Shown: positions 1 through 11,639, counted from the stretch's first letter. The stretch is DNA of 64,000 nucleotides from Tubulanus polymorphus (GCF_964204645.1 NW_027437438.1:62001-126000), one strand, 5' to 3'. The notes: generated from the sequence alone by a model not told the origin. Numbers and translations are program-made.

Positions 1-103
1 TAAATTTATATTAGGCCTATTTGCTATAAATTGCTATAATTTTCAGAAAATGGACAAACAAACAATTATAGTGTTCGTTTTATCCCACAATGATCAACTA
101 GTA

Positions 104-898
104 CAGTCTACCTAGGATGTAACGTAGCAGTCGGGACCAGATAATTTATATGTTATAACCGAAATACGGTATACGTATAAACCGTAGAAACTTCGTTATA
201 TCCGAATGTCATTTAAAGGCCGACTTCAAGTATAAAAGGTCCATCATCTGTCAGACATGGCAGTATCTCTGAACCCATGGAGCAGTCAAGAGCTCCAGCG
301 TTGAAACTGGTATTTCCCTAACATCTCAGTCAGCTTACCGATTTGGACCCTCCTTTTTTGTCAGGGATATGTGTAAACATGTAATATAGTCATATCTATG
401 GCTTAAAATTTAGTTTAAGCCCTCCTTTCCAATGAAGTTTAGATAGCTTGCGTGTATGCCTATGGTAGCCCTGGCAACAGTTGACGTTGGCGTACATGAT
501 TCACGAGCTATGCTCATGTAGAAATCTATTTAGGTCAGCACACCATAAACCGTGATATAACGTATATGTTAGTTTTGTGATGGAAACTATCGATCACTCG
601 ACATGACACGAGTGCGTACAGCAGTAGGGATATTACACTGTATTAACATTTTCGTTTTTAACTGTTATTTTATTTCTAATTTTTTAATTTATGCGATACA
701 TTATATCCGAGGATAATTACGTTGATTTTACTAATTGGGACCGAATAATTTATACGATATAAGCGTCTACGTTATAAAAAGTATGGTATATTCAATGTTT
801 TTTTAAGGCCTAATAGAAGGAAAAAAGTTTGGACTGGAAATGATACGATATAAGTGAATCTACGGTAAAGCCAATGACGTTACATCCAAGGTAGACTG
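104..898. repeat. Non-autonomous TA-flanked inverted-repeat element (Tc1/pogo-like)
   Basis: The left end reads CAGTCTACCT and the right end is its reverse complement. Inverted similarity extends about 22 bp with one mismatch, and a TA dinucleotide abuts each end (102-103 and 899-900). Sub-terminal stretches around 131-180 and 735-790 share a GGGACC..ATAATTTATA motif. No open frame inside encodes a transposase, so it would depend on one supplied in trans. The TA target and CAG start fit the Tc1/mariner-pogo group, but the assignment is inference from ends alone. Confidence 0.6.
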
Positions 899-3800
899 TA
901 GATACATAATAATCAACAACAAAAAAAAACAGGCAACAAAACATACTCTCACCCAAATAAGAATCACCAGTTGAAGGAGGTAAATAACTCAGTTTCCCTA
1001 AAGTAAATTATCCACACGAGCTTTTCGGGTATTGTGTTGGTGATACATTTAAGGTAGAAAAGTTGATTTGTTGGCACAAAGTAATGCACTCTTAATGCAG
1101 GTCTTAGGTTATTTGTTATACTTAACCTAAGAACCAAAAAAACCTAAGGCCCCTGAAATATTGAGCTGCTTCTTCCTACCTTAGGGAATATTGGGTATTT
1201 TTTCATGCATTCTATTTTGGTTTATTTTAAACGAAGACGAAGGTTTTTTTCAAAAGTTTCAATTGTAATTTTACCATTTATTCATTGAAATATTTAGCCC
1301 AGATATATTTTGCTTGCCAGTTGATTACTGCTGATGATGTAAACAAAAGAGACATCGAATATTTTGTCAATTGCAAGCTGTTGAGCTCTTAGAGAAGTTA
1401 TGTTCATCTCAATTTTCAATGTTTATCTCGTTTGAATGCCAGACAATTTTGGTATCCCTACATCGAGAGCAAGGGCTCGAGACTACACTAAGTTCACGTC
1501 GACAGTTCCACAACCTTCATGATAAGGGAAGTAGGCTAGACCTAAAGTCTATCCTTGTGGTTATGATTGCGGTGCATCAAACAGTTCATATCATCGCAGA
1601 TCTGGAACCCTGTGGTTTCTATGTGCTCAACTCTGCAAGTAACTGAGGTCAGGCAACAACTACATTCGGGAGTGAATAATACTAAAGTTTTCCCATTCTG
1701 GTCATTCACTTCTCTTTATTCCTCTAGATTTGGTTTTTTCTTGTATATTCTCAAAGTACACCGATTACTTAAAATGTATTTAAGCATGGAATTCATGTTT
1801 TCGTGGATTAATTTCTTATTTTGTGCACTTAACAAAGCTAGACATGCGCAAATGACTATTTGTGGATTTGATTATTGTCTCATGAGTCGTACGTACTGTG
1901 CTGCTCTTTTGCTTAAACACCGTCCAAATATAATGTTTCAACTTAAAAATTAGTTCTGACACTTTCTAATGTAAACATCGACTTGGGTATCCTCGGAAAA
2001 TATTCACTCTTGAATGCAACAAGACTTCAAAGCTAATTTTTTTCTTGCTAATTTCTTCATTTTCTTAGTGTAAGCTTCGAAAAGTTTTGCTCTTTATTCA
2101 CTCTTGCCTGTTACTATAGTAACAAGCAGCTAGGGTCCAGCGAGTCAGCGATGCTCATGGTGAGTTTGACGGCTTACAGCTATCAGTATCAATTAAATTG
2201 TTGTTGATACTGGCTCTTTGAGAGTGGAAATGCCGTGATCATAACCACTTGGATAGACTTTAGAATCATCATCGACCTTTCCAACGAATTGCGTATTTGG
2301 ATATGAAACATCAGCGTAATGCCCCATAGTATTCATAGAAATCACATGTTTATCATCAACAAGTGTACCGGATATGTGTCAATCAATCATTCCAGCAAAC
2401 ACTAGGTTGGCACAATAACCGTCTTTTTATGACCACCACGTTTGGGTTTCGATGAATTGAGATTTTTCCTGTAAGACACAAAATTGAATATTCGGAATTG
2501 CACAACATGCAGGGAAAACTTGAAGTTGAGAGAGGAAATGTTTTTGATTGTCTTTATTCTGAATGTTGCCCAAAATGGAGGCCTTGGTATTAGTTTACTG
2601 TTTCCATCGATATACATGAAAGCCATCCCCAGTAGGAGACTGCCACAAAATTTGGAAAATTTAGCCAGTTCTGGTAATTCTTAATTTATAACACTACTGG
2701 GCATTTTTAAGTCTGGGGTTCACCTTGGCAATGTGACCTTGTCTTCTAGTCAGTTTGTAAGCATCACTATTCAATTCAGTACCATCAAAACCTCATAATG
2801 AATGCCAAGGGGACTAAATCGAATGGGGGCTGCTGAGGTTTGCTCACCTTCATTTCTGGTGGCAGCCATTTTAAACACTGTCTAAAATGGTGGCAGGGAG
2901 TAAAATCAGCTTGGTACTTTATTAGAAATTATTGAGTGTACCCCTGGCTACGTAATCACCAATTGCGGTACTTAGAATAAAATGTCAGTTATTGCACAAA
3001 TCTGTCTACTAGAATTGGTATCAGTCACATTATATTACTGCTGGCTTGCTAATAAAAATGGTGATTAACTGATTGAGCTCAATGAAAGTAATTATGTTGT
3101 TACAGTGATGTAACCGTGACTGAGAGGCATGCAAATTTTCTTGCATAATTATATAAAAGGGATATTGACAAAATTCAAGTTCAGAAATTTGCTTGTTTGC
3201 TACGGCTAGTGCTAGTTGGGACCGGAAATTGGGACCTAAATCTGCCATGTTTTAGTTCATTTGCAATAAAAATCTCTCGCTTCAAGATTTTAGTAAGCGT
3301 TATTTTACTAACTGTATGTTGTCACCCGTATTCCTTTGAATACATGTATGGTAGCCCCAAAAATACGTTGTTAAGATGAAACCTCATTTCATGTGCTATG
3401 CATCCCATTAAATGTCTTGAAGTTGTCAACATAAGTTTAGCAACAACACTCGAAACAATGATGTCTAGCCTTTGAAGACGATGTTCTTTTGTATCCAACG
3501 TATTACGTATATTGTATATTGCTCAGTTATAGTAAAAAAAATGCTTTCTAAAAGCTTAGAGCAAGATATTTTTTTGCGAATTAATTAAAACATGGTGGAT
3601 TTAGGTTCTGATTGGATTCGAGAAATTCCAGAACTTGAATTTGTCGAAATCCCGTATTCGGTCACCATGTAGACATTTATAAACATACTGTTATATTAAG
3701 TGTGCGCGTTATTCAAAAGGTCCCATAACTTTTGAAATGAAATTCATTCAATATTCGCCAAGACATTTGGGTCAGTGCAGTAATTTGATGAAAAATGAAG

Positions 3801-6552
3801 TGGTTTTTGAACATCCCAAAGTTTCCACCGTATCCTAGTTGTCAACATAAATGCCGATCACAAAAATTCATGTACATGTAATATTTACTTGTATCCTAAA
3901 AGAAAAGAAAACCACAAAAAAATCTATGGAATATGCGTAGTGTGTTTTAATGGACTGTGGCATTAGCCAAGTTCATATTGTTGTCAACTCACCGATTCTC
4001 TGAAAACGAATGCAAAATTATCCAGGGTCAGTAGAAAGTAGGCCTATTGGAAGGAAATTCTAGGACACCTCCAGTATGGAAGTATGGAACGTGCCCCAGG
4101 ACATCAACAATAATTTGACAGAAGTCAGACATGGAAAAACACTTGAACTGTTTAATCTTTAATTTTGTATTCTCAACTATAAAATGCATAGAGAATTTAT
4201 CAAGAATAAACATTGTGTATTGTACATCTACAGCAATCCTGGCCTAGCCTGGGAAACTGGGACTGGAAAAATTGGTAAGCGAAGTCTGTGTTGTGACTAG
4301 TAGGGAAATCACAAAGAAAGATTTGTCCGAGTTTAGGCATGTTTGAGTGAGGCGAGTCTTGTATTTCAAATGACAGACAAGTAATATGCAAATGATTTGA
4401 TATCTGATCATTTCTCAATTGAACCCTTTTATATAAAGACTGGCTTATGTCAACCTGTGACTTGACGCGTCCTGATGCAAGTGGTGTTTATCAGTGACCA
4501 GCTGTCTATGGTAGGCCACCAGATGCTGTCATATCCGCTCGACATGAGCCGGCTTCTGACAGCAACCCGATGCCTACCGACTTGGCACAAGTGTATAAGC
4601 TGATAGTTGCTTTCGAGGGCAACCAACCTGAGCTCAGCTGCAAGCGGTGGAACGGACAGAACGTTTCAACATATCTACCATATTCATCAATAATTTAGGG
4701 TCCATCATATTCAATAATTCGTAATGTTTTATTATTCAGTTTGATTTTTGTAACAATAACAACTAGCAATAGGTATATATCTTCTTAGATTGGTGAATAA
4801 CAGATCATTAAATAATGGCATTCATCACCGATTTCGCCTGGATTACGTATTGTACATAGTCTTTCTTCTTTCTATCTATCTTTCTCAATCACTAAACAAT
4901 GTTTATTGACACAATATCATAACAAATAACTCGATAAGTAATTTTTCAAACTCAAAATTCTTTTTTATTCATTATTACAAAGTGTGTGATCTTTGGTAAC
5001 CGTTTCATCCCACCAAGGTTGAACAAATTCTCTTTTCTTGCGTCACGTAGTGGAGGAAGAAAAGTTAATCTTGTTGTGGCAAGTGAGGGTTTTTTGGCGT
5101 AAAAGGCAGTTGGGTGGATTTCGTCATTCTAGGCTGCGTTGCGACCGAGGTTTTACCTAGGAAATTTCCTTTAAGGAAAATTATCAGAAGTTTTTGGCTA
5201 ATGGGTAGATGTGAAAATAATGGGTGTTATCAGTTGTTAACATGTGTTGGGTAATGTTTTCTATCTGAAGAGTATCGTAAGAATCTAAAAATGAGTTTGT
5301 ATAGTAGAGGTTTGTGAGGTATTAGTTAAAATTATGTAAATAGTTTGTAGCTCCAGATATTCTGATATTTTTTTCAATTGAAAATTGAAATTCTATGCTT
5401 TTCCATCAAACAGCCATGGTGGTTTTTATTGTGGAAATAAACTGCAGCATCTCATCTTTTTATTAGTAATCAGGAGTTTGTTTTTGATTGTTTATAGTTC
5501 TGGATAGAATTTAGCGTATGGATATTGGTAACCCCGGGCGGGTGCAACAAAGACTGGGTTTTTAACCCATCAGCACTCAGGAATTGTCGAGAATTAACAT
5601 CTGTATTATCTTAACTTTGACATCCCATCCTACCACGCAATTCTAGATGTCCGGAAACCATTTATTACTGAACGGAAACACCTTGTAAGAGTTTGTGTTA
5701 CGTACGTGGGTTGACCACGAGCTAATGTACTACGCATGCGCATGTAATGATAATCTGACTTTATGGGATGAAATAAACTAGTATTAGTTTGCAATTCAAG
5801 TGTTCGGGTTGTGTTGATCTACTCCAAGTTGACATCAAGTCACACACACTTTCACAGGAATTTCACAGTGTAGTGTCAATAACTCCGCAGAAAATTCATG
5901 GGACAATTCCAAGTTTGCCACAATACTGAACTCATTTGCTGTTTATCTTCATGCATTACTAGTTGGTGTTGTTTCGTAGTAAATTAATAGTCAAGGCTTT
6001 TATATGATATTAGATTTGATGAGGTGGGCCACCAAAATCCTTTTGGCCCCCGAGATTCATCCAAACTTACTTGGATTTGAAGTGAGCGCTCAGATCTATC
6101 ATGTTAAAAAACAGGAAGATGTTGATTTCTGTATGGTATTTTGAGGACCTTGGTGTCTAGCTTATCATAAGCTATTGGGTTTGAATCCCAATATAACTGT
6201 TTTTGTGCAGCATTCGAAACAATGTCAGGGCAGCTTGAGGAGTTATAGGCAGGGCGGATACTGGCGGCCTGGGTGCTAATGGGTGATGGGATAATTTCAT
6301 ATAGTTATTTAAACAATTGACATCTACTGGATCTTGGATCATCCATATGTAATCTGACCCCCTAGTGACAATAGTAGCTCCACTGCAACACCCAAATTAT
6401 GATCCCCAATGGATACCTACCTAAATGACCAAATACAACTTTTGGACCAATGTTTCTTACATGGAACATTTTTAGATTAGCTATGGATGGAGATAGTGGC
6501 GTTTCTATGAATCATATGCCCATCCAAAGGTGCAAAACTCGTTTTTGGTGGA
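899..6552. other. No gene recognised
   Basis: AT-rich DNA with only short, composition-driven open frames; none shows a domain, biased codon use or convincing splice sites. At about 4427 there is a TATATAAAG box followed by a more GC-rich stretch (4440-4685). That stretch holds an unrecognised open frame without ATG (about 4498-4698, plus strand) and could be a first exon or an element fragment. At 2860-2900 an ATTTTA-centred inverted repeat of the motif TGGCRGCCATTTT is present. A TTTGAATCC stretch near 6178 resembles a tRNA B box but has no cloverleaf. Confidence 0.4.
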
Positions 6553-6729
6553 ATAATATGGAATTGGAAGAATTTAAGACCTCTTGAAAAAAAGGAAAAT
6601 TTGAGTAAATCTGACAAACTTGATTTACACTTGTATTTAGATCAATTAAATAAAGCAAAGATATTTATTGAGTGGTGGAATAGTCAAACACAGAATGACC
6701 CGCATACTGAGGCTTTAATCAGTGGTTAG
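6553..6729 (+). pseudogene. HNH endonuclease C-terminal fragment (Polinton relic)
   Basis: This 58-codon open tail ends in a TAG stop. It aligns with the last third of the HNH-type gene at 19503-20162: both contain a WKNLRPL motif, a KKEN motif, an NKLDL-like motif and a closing SG before the stop. WxNLRPL..EN..K is the usual C-terminal signature of HNH nucleases found in phages and large DNA viruses (family knowledge). The zinc-binding N-terminus and the HNH histidines are missing here. Where the other copy has a TAA after RPL, this copy has GAA (Glu), which shows the stop in the other copy is a private mutation. It lies in the same order relative to the genes at 8003-9236 as in the full element. 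Confidence 0.7.
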
Positions 6730-8002
6730 AATAAGAACTAGTGCCATACATGTATACATAGGTTTAGTTTGTTTGTCAAAACATCTGTCACACGCTCGCA
6801 CCATTCAATTGTAAGCGAGTACTTCATTTGAATATTGATCGATCGATCAAACAGGTGTTGCCATTCAACGTTGTTATATTGGATAGCTAGCAGTTAGTAT
6901 AAGGAAAGGAATTACCAAAAGCGCAATGCATACGCGCAGGATACTTCTCTCTCGCAAGGAAAGGAATTTCAGTTTGTGTGGTAAGTTTTAGCAAAACAAC
7001 CCGACCTGACTCGCATAGTTTTTAGGGGATAAGCATCCCATTATTGAGAGGCGCCAAGAGATACTTATCCCCTAGCATTTCTACTTACACCCCTGCGACC
7101 CATGCCTCACCAATTCTCCTTCAATGGTTGACAGGAAATTATATTTAAGGCGCCTTATGCGTTTCCTATCAACCCCATACCCGCGAAAGGAGGATCGAAA
7201 ATCGAAACTGAAAGAGAACCACGGAGGGTGGACAAAGGTGTATTTTCGAAATGCCCCTGCAAGCCAAGCCCGGCGGCGCTACAGTGGTGAAATGAATTGC
7301 CTTTCATACTTAGCTAAAACACCGAAGTCAATGTAACTGGTGTTTACTAAAGAAATACGTTATTTGAAATTAGAAATTATTCCGAATGAAAATAATATAA
7401 GAATGAAAACTGATAAATGAATTATAGGCCTTTAACTTGATTATGATTTAATTTTTAATCAAATTTGTAATCAATTATCTATATTAATTGATTATTAAAT
7501 TCAAATTCAAATATTCATTTCAGTATCTCACTCAGTGCTGCCATCCTTCAATTTAAGAAAAAACTGATAATTAGAAACGACTGTAATACAATGTTCAAGT
7601 AAAAACTTCAAAATAAAAACAATAAGTTAACTAACTATTCTTATATTTCTAATTATTAACTAGATTTAATATCGAGGATCCGAAATGACTTATATGGACA
7701 GTTATAGTAATTGCTCCTTTAGATAGACAAAAGTAGTGAGATATTTTATATCCTAAATTAAAATAAAGAGTATCAAAAAAACAATAACTTCAAGTAACAC
7801 TTGAATTCTATTACATTTTTAATATTTTTTTATTCAATTCCAATTAACACTAGATTAAATAGATTTTGAATAGATTCTAATAACAAAACAATAACTTCAA
7901 ATAGCTAGTATTACTTAGAAAACGCTAGTATCACAAAAAGTATTATTCTAGTATCATTTGAAGAATAATTATAATATTTTTTTCGCTTTTTTGCTGAAAT
8001 AA
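6730..8002. other. Non-coding gap inside the Polinton relic
   Basis: In the full element only about 245 bp separate the HNH gene from the next gene; here the gap is about 1.27 kb, so foreign DNA has probably been inserted. From about 7350 the sequence becomes very AT-rich and resembles the element's own intergenic DNA (AACAATAACT and ACTAGTATTA-type motifs also present at 19300-19480). At 7023-7033 and 7064-7074 an 11-bp perfect inverted repeat (TAGGGGATAAG) brackets a 30-bp loop. An open frame at 7124-7336 shows nothing recognisable. Confidence 0.45.
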
Positions 8003-8599
8003 ATGTCAAAGAAATCGAATAAGAATAGTATTGATATAGAAAAGACATTAGATGATTTAGGTATTACAGATGATAAAGATACAGTTGTAACTAATTGTGC
8101 TCAAGTTAATAATAATATTGATTATGAATACTATTAAACATGTAAGCACCATCTTGAGTTACTAATTGCCAGCGGCAAGTGTAATGAATTTATCGGAAAA
8201 ATTATAACTTTTCAAGAATTAGATAATATGAAACCAGATAAAGTAATCAAACATTTCAAAATATATGAAGAAGCTAGATTAGCTAGAATAAACGATTCTA
8301 TTAGTGATGGAATAGTTTAATGTTATTCTAAATTATGTAACCGGATAATACCAATTGATGATGAAAATAAATTATATACTGATGTAAAAAATGATTACTT
8401 AGTTATGACAGAATTACAAAAATGGGTTGGATACGCTTCATTCCAATTAGGCGGAATAATGACATTTATTTCTACTGGTGAAATAACATTTTCTAACATT
8501 CAACCTTTAGTATATAAAGATAAAAAATCAGATAATATCGAAACAGATATCAAAACAGATCTTAAATCAGAACAAAAATTAACTAAAATAAATGAGTGA
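8003..8599 (+). pseudogene. Conserved Polinton protein of unknown function (about 198 aa)
   Basis: One frame runs from an ATG encoding MSKKSNKNSIDIEKTLDDLG to the stop at 8597, broken by two TAA codons (after DYEYY and after GIV). The homologous gene at 18652-19259 has Leu and Lys at those places, so both stops are point mutations. The last 65 residues start TELQKWVGYASFQLG and carry a weakly hydrophobic stretch. This copy shows that the two overlapping open frames in the other element were one protein, because it lacks the 1-nt deletion found there. The stop overlaps the start of the next gene by 8 bp, typical of compact viral layouts. I do not recognise the family. Confidence 0.65.
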
Positions 8600-8960
8600 T
8601 GATATTCAGAAAAAGCCTAGATCTGAAAAACAAATTAAATGGGCACGGGAGTTGGGAAAAAGATCTTCTGAGTTAAAAAGAGCTAAGAAAAAGAAATTAA
8701 CTGATATAAATGAATCGCAGAAATTATCTGTTATTAATTCGATTGATTATTCATCTAATTCTTCTAATACTGGAAGAAATAATTACTTATATATTACAAT
8801 TGGGTTAATCACAGTAATTATATTCTCTGGTATAATATATAAATATAAATTCAAATCTAATAATAATGATGATAATGATAATGATAAACCTATTATACCA
8901 GAAAATAAATCAAATGATAAAATCATTGAAAATAAATCAAGATTATTATTAATGGATTAA
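8592..8960 (+). CDS. Small basic protein with one membrane segment (Polinton)
   Basis: This 122-aa frame is intact in this copy. Residues 1-38 are strongly basic (RSEKQIKWARELGKRSSE then a KRAKKKK cluster), followed by a Ser/Asn-rich linker. One hydrophobic segment at about residues 68-84 (NYLYITIGLITVIIFSG) is followed by a charged Asn/Asp tail. The layout suggests a nucleic-acid-binding or cytosolic basic head anchored to a membrane; the function is unknown to me. Its counterpart at 18286-18659 is broken by a 5-bp insertion at the KKKK codons. It sits between the unknown MSKK protein and the integrase in both copies, so it belongs to the element's conserved set. Confidence 0.6.
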   Translation: MSDDIQKKPRSEKQIKWARELGKRSSELKRAKKKKLTDINESQKLSVINSIDYSSNSSNTGRNNYLYITIGLITVIIFSGIIYKYKFKSNNNDDNDNDKPIIPENKSNDKIIENKSRLLLMD

Positions 8961-8966
8961 AATAAG

Positions 8967-9236
8967 ATGAAAAAAGAACAATATTTAAGAGATTTATATT
9001 ATAACCCAGAGAGTGAAGTATCATATTCTAGTGTTTCAGAATTATAGTATAAAATAAAATTTGATAATGAAAATATAAAATATAGTGAATTAAAATTATG
9101 GTTACAAAATCAACCATTTGTTTATAAATTAGAAGATTTAAAAGATGAAGAAATATTAAGTTATTTTTATGAACAAGAATTATCACTAGTACCAAATCCA
9201 GATGATATAGAATACAAAATAGAAAAAGTATTGAAA
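8967..9236 (+). pseudogene. Polinton integrase, internally deleted
   Basis: The start (MKKEQYLRDLYYNPESEVSY) matches the integrase N-terminus at 18279 of the full element. A TAG replaces the Trp codon after SEL. After LQNQP the sequence jumps directly to the C-terminal FVYKLEDLKDEEIL segment and the beginning of the chromodomain-like tail (YKIEKVLKTKT), so the whole DDE catalytic core is absent. The junction lies in a shared AACCA in both parental positions, which suggests a microhomology-mediated deletion. The frame ends where a zinc-finger fragment on the opposite strand begins. Confidence 0.7.
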
Positions 9237-9545
9237 ACAAAAACTCAACTTTTTCAATACGGTTACTATATCATTACTCGAGAAATAATCTATAGATGTT
9301 TTTCTATACCACTGATAATCTAATATATTCATTTCTTTAAATTTCGGATTTAAAATTAATGGATTTTCTATTACATTTTCTGTACCTATATTCACACCAA
9401 GATTTAAATTCCTGTATTGTATGGGCTGGATAATTTCCACCTTTTGTTTTGAATTTATAATGTTTTGCCCAATTAGTCTTTTTTATACATTCATTACAGA
9501 AGGCACAATAATTTTGGTCTTCTTTGCATTTATCTTTATACTAGC
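9186..9545 (-). pseudogene. CxxC zinc-finger protein fragment (Polinton relic)
   Basis: Reading from about 9545, the frame contains NYCAFCNECI and then, after a 1-nt frame slip in an A-run, TNWAKH. This matches the pattern NYCDYC..SNWNKH in the gene that follows the polymerase in the full element (15486-16034), so the two are probably related. The other frame continues open to 9186 (NPLILNPKFKEMNILDYQWY). Which frame is native beyond the slip is unclear. Its opposite orientation to the integrase fits the convergent gene arrangement of the full element after a large internal deletion. Confidence 0.4.
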
Positions 9546-9561
9546 TAAATACCTGTCCAAT

Positions 9562-9640
9562 GGACGGCTTTGTCGTTTAGCGCATTGGTGTATTGGTCGT
9601 GAGCACACCACCTCGGTGCATGAATCCTGCATCCTGCGTT
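9562..9640 (+). repeat. tRNA-derived SINE head (candidate)
   Basis: GGACGGCTTTGTCGTTTAGC is followed by a degenerate A-box (TTTAGCGCATTGG) and, about 40 bp on, TGAATCCTGC. This resembles an RNA polymerase III internal promoter of a tRNA-derived SINE rather than a functional tRNA: there is no acceptor-stem pairing. It abuts the Polinton relic. The call rests on box similarity only. Confidence 0.3.
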
Positions 9641-10439
9641 TTGCATATGAAATACATTTATTTTAATCGGCCGGGAAATGAATCTAAATGCTTCAAATGT
9701 TCAGAGTTCTTGGAACCAACCCCACACCTGCTCCCCTACCCCACACCTGCTCCCCTACCCTGTCTGACCTGTCTGTGGTACAAAACCATTTGTTCAAATA
9801 ACTAACCGTAAATTATCGGCCCCAGCGGTTTTAGGCCCTCTCTTTCTTGTTCGAGCACTTACTATATTGACCACACCACCCGTACGTTAATTTAACAATC
9901 CATTCAACCGACGAATTGCGTGATATCATGCTTAACTTGTGGGACTACCATTCATTGAAAAAATACCAACGTAGTCGCTCGACGATGATATTAGGATTCT
10001 GTATTTTGTATCACTGTTTGACTTTTTATATCTCTCGTATATACATAAATTTTGCAAGAGAGCATTAGAAAAGTACGTACATTTTTCTTTGACCCCCTCC
10101 CCGTACAAAGTTACTACCGGTACATTATTTGTTACCCATCCCCATAAAACCGTATGTACTATTTGAACGCTCTTTTATAAAATCTACCACCATCGCATGC
10201 ATCGGTAGCCCCCTGAGCCATTGCGAGAGGCTGAGTTTGGGCCTCCCTATCTGCCAGTAACCTATCTGTGGTATGGAACCATTCTGAAAAACTACGCAAT
10301 GGGCCTGTCCCCCTCTAAGAACCATTCTGAGACGCTGCATATGGGTGGGCAACACGGTCAGAACATATCGCTAATTCCAATCAAAATTTGATCCAAAGAT
10401 TACGTGAATGAATGTCTCAACCAATGTTTTAAACACCCG
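9641..10439. other. No gene recognised
   Basis: Contains a twice-repeated 22-bp CCCCACACCTGCTCCCCTA-type motif at about 9720-9762. A related stretch around 10200-10340 shares the words CTGTCTGTGGTA / CTATCTGTGGTA and AACCATT. The open frame at 10125-10355 has no recognisable domain. Confidence 0.35.
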
Positions 10440-10998
10440 AAATTCACAACTGCGGATATCAACATGCCTAATAAGACCATTTCAATATTCATTTCGCCAG
10501 CGGTCATTGAAATGATGTAGCAAAAAGGCACGATGACTTGCTCTTTTTCGTATGACAGTAGCATCAATGAAATCAGGGTCTGCTAATTCATCGAGATCAA
10601 CGATAGGATAGGGAACAGTGACGATTTTTCGACTTTGAAACAATTGAGATGACGTGATGGCATCTGGATCTCTTAGATCAGTCGAAACATGTCAAGGGTC
10701 GGTCATTTAGTATAGATTCTATCTCAGACAAAAGCGTTTGTAATTCATCTCGGTCCAGTTTGTTTTTCCGCATGACTTTCTTAAGTAAGGTTTTTGTCAT
10801 GCCGATTACCCTTTCCCAAAATCCACCAAACCACGGTGCTCTTTTCGGTATGAAAAGCCAAGAACAACTATTCTTAGCAAGATGCGTTTTGATGGCGTGG
10901 TTTTCGATGAGAGATTTAATTATCTCAGCCGAACATTCGAACGTCGATTGATTATCTGACATCATGAGAGAGGGTGTTACAGATAATCCTACTGTCAT
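10440..10998 (-). pseudogene. BEL/Pao integrase C-terminal relic
   Basis: The minus-strand frame from 10998 carries LMMSDNQSTF (the second catalytic Asp region of the integrase core), then PKRAPWFGGFWERVIGMTK and LSEIESILNDRPLT, all hallmark BEL/Pao integrase motifs. The last contains the catalytic-Glu helix context. After a 1-nt slip at about 10680 the frame continues with DPDAITSSQLFQSR, a Pro/Val-rich stretch and HHFNDRWRNEY, the family's C-terminal signature. Reverse transcriptase and everything upstream of the second Asp are missing. The break is exactly where the LTR of a second BEL element starts (11000), on the opposite strand, so that element probably inserted here or was joined here. 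Confidence 0.75.
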
Positions 10999-10999
10999 A

Positions 11000-11206
11000 T
11001 GTGTTCAGCCTTATAAACCATTGTGTATTATTATATTGTGACAAGCTGTACATTATCTAATGTCCTTTAAGACCGGTTCCAGCTTTGAATAACTGTAATC
11101 ACGTTTTTATGCGGTCCTGGTCGCATTTCTGTACATTTAGATGGTCATAATACAGTCCTCTAGCTAACTTTAAATCTCAATTCATGCTCAAGTTCGTTTA
11201 AGTACA
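11000..11206 (+). repeat. BEL/Pao 5' LTR, left part (split by Polinton)
   Basis: The LTR begins TGTGTTCAGCC at 11000 and is cut at 11206 by the Polinton. It resumes at 21785 and ends ...GCGTTCACA at 21961, followed directly by a primer binding site. TG...CA ends, a TATA box in the second half and the adjacent primer site support a single LTR of about 384 bp. The AGTACA at 11201-11206 is the Polinton's target duplication. No matching 3' LTR is in the window. Confidence 0.7.
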
Positions 11207-11591
11207 AGTAATAGGGGTAATGGGCTTTCAGGCCAAAGGTCGAAGGGTCGAGCTCGTAAAAAAATGAAAATAATAATTTCCAGTTGAATTAGTCGCGCAC
11301 ACTCCTAATTCAACTGGAAATTATTGTTATTTTCATTTTTTACTCACTCGCCCCTTCAACCTTTAGCCTGAAAGCCCATTACCCCTATTACTCTTAAAAT
11401 ATTCATATACATGAATAAAATATAAATGAATAACATTTAAATTGACAGATTATTCAATATAAAAGTGTGAGCTCTTATAGAATAGATATATAGATATATT
11501 TTAAACATTATTTCAATATTCATATTTGTATGAGTTAGATTTTTAAACATTAAAAGTGTTAGTAAAGTGTGATTGAAATAATACATATATA
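11207..11591 (+). repeat. Polinton left terminal inverted repeat with palindromic tip
   Basis: Matches 21391-21778 in reverse complement almost perfectly. Its outer 186 bp (11207-11392) is itself an imperfect palindrome: AGTAATAGGGGTAATGGGC at the outer edge recurs inverted at the inner edge, with arms of about 90 bp around a short GTCGCGCAC-type centre. The inner 200 bp is AT-rich and probably holds the promoter of the zinc-finger gene at 11640. Confidence 0.9.
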
Positions 11592-11639
11592 AATCATTGA
11601 ACTTCTAAAATCAATTTAAAAAAAAAAATTAGTATTAAA

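Noticed and set aside
1371-1953. Two overlapping open frames in the left flank
   Set aside because: No domain, no codon bias, non-ATG start for the first; likely chance.
6140-6200. tRNA-like or SINE promoter around GGGTTTGAATCCC
   Set aside because: B-box-like word with weak A box and no pairing stems.
9028-9240. 70-aa hydrophobic minus-strand open frame
   Set aside because: Antisense shadow of the integrase relic, driven by AT composition.
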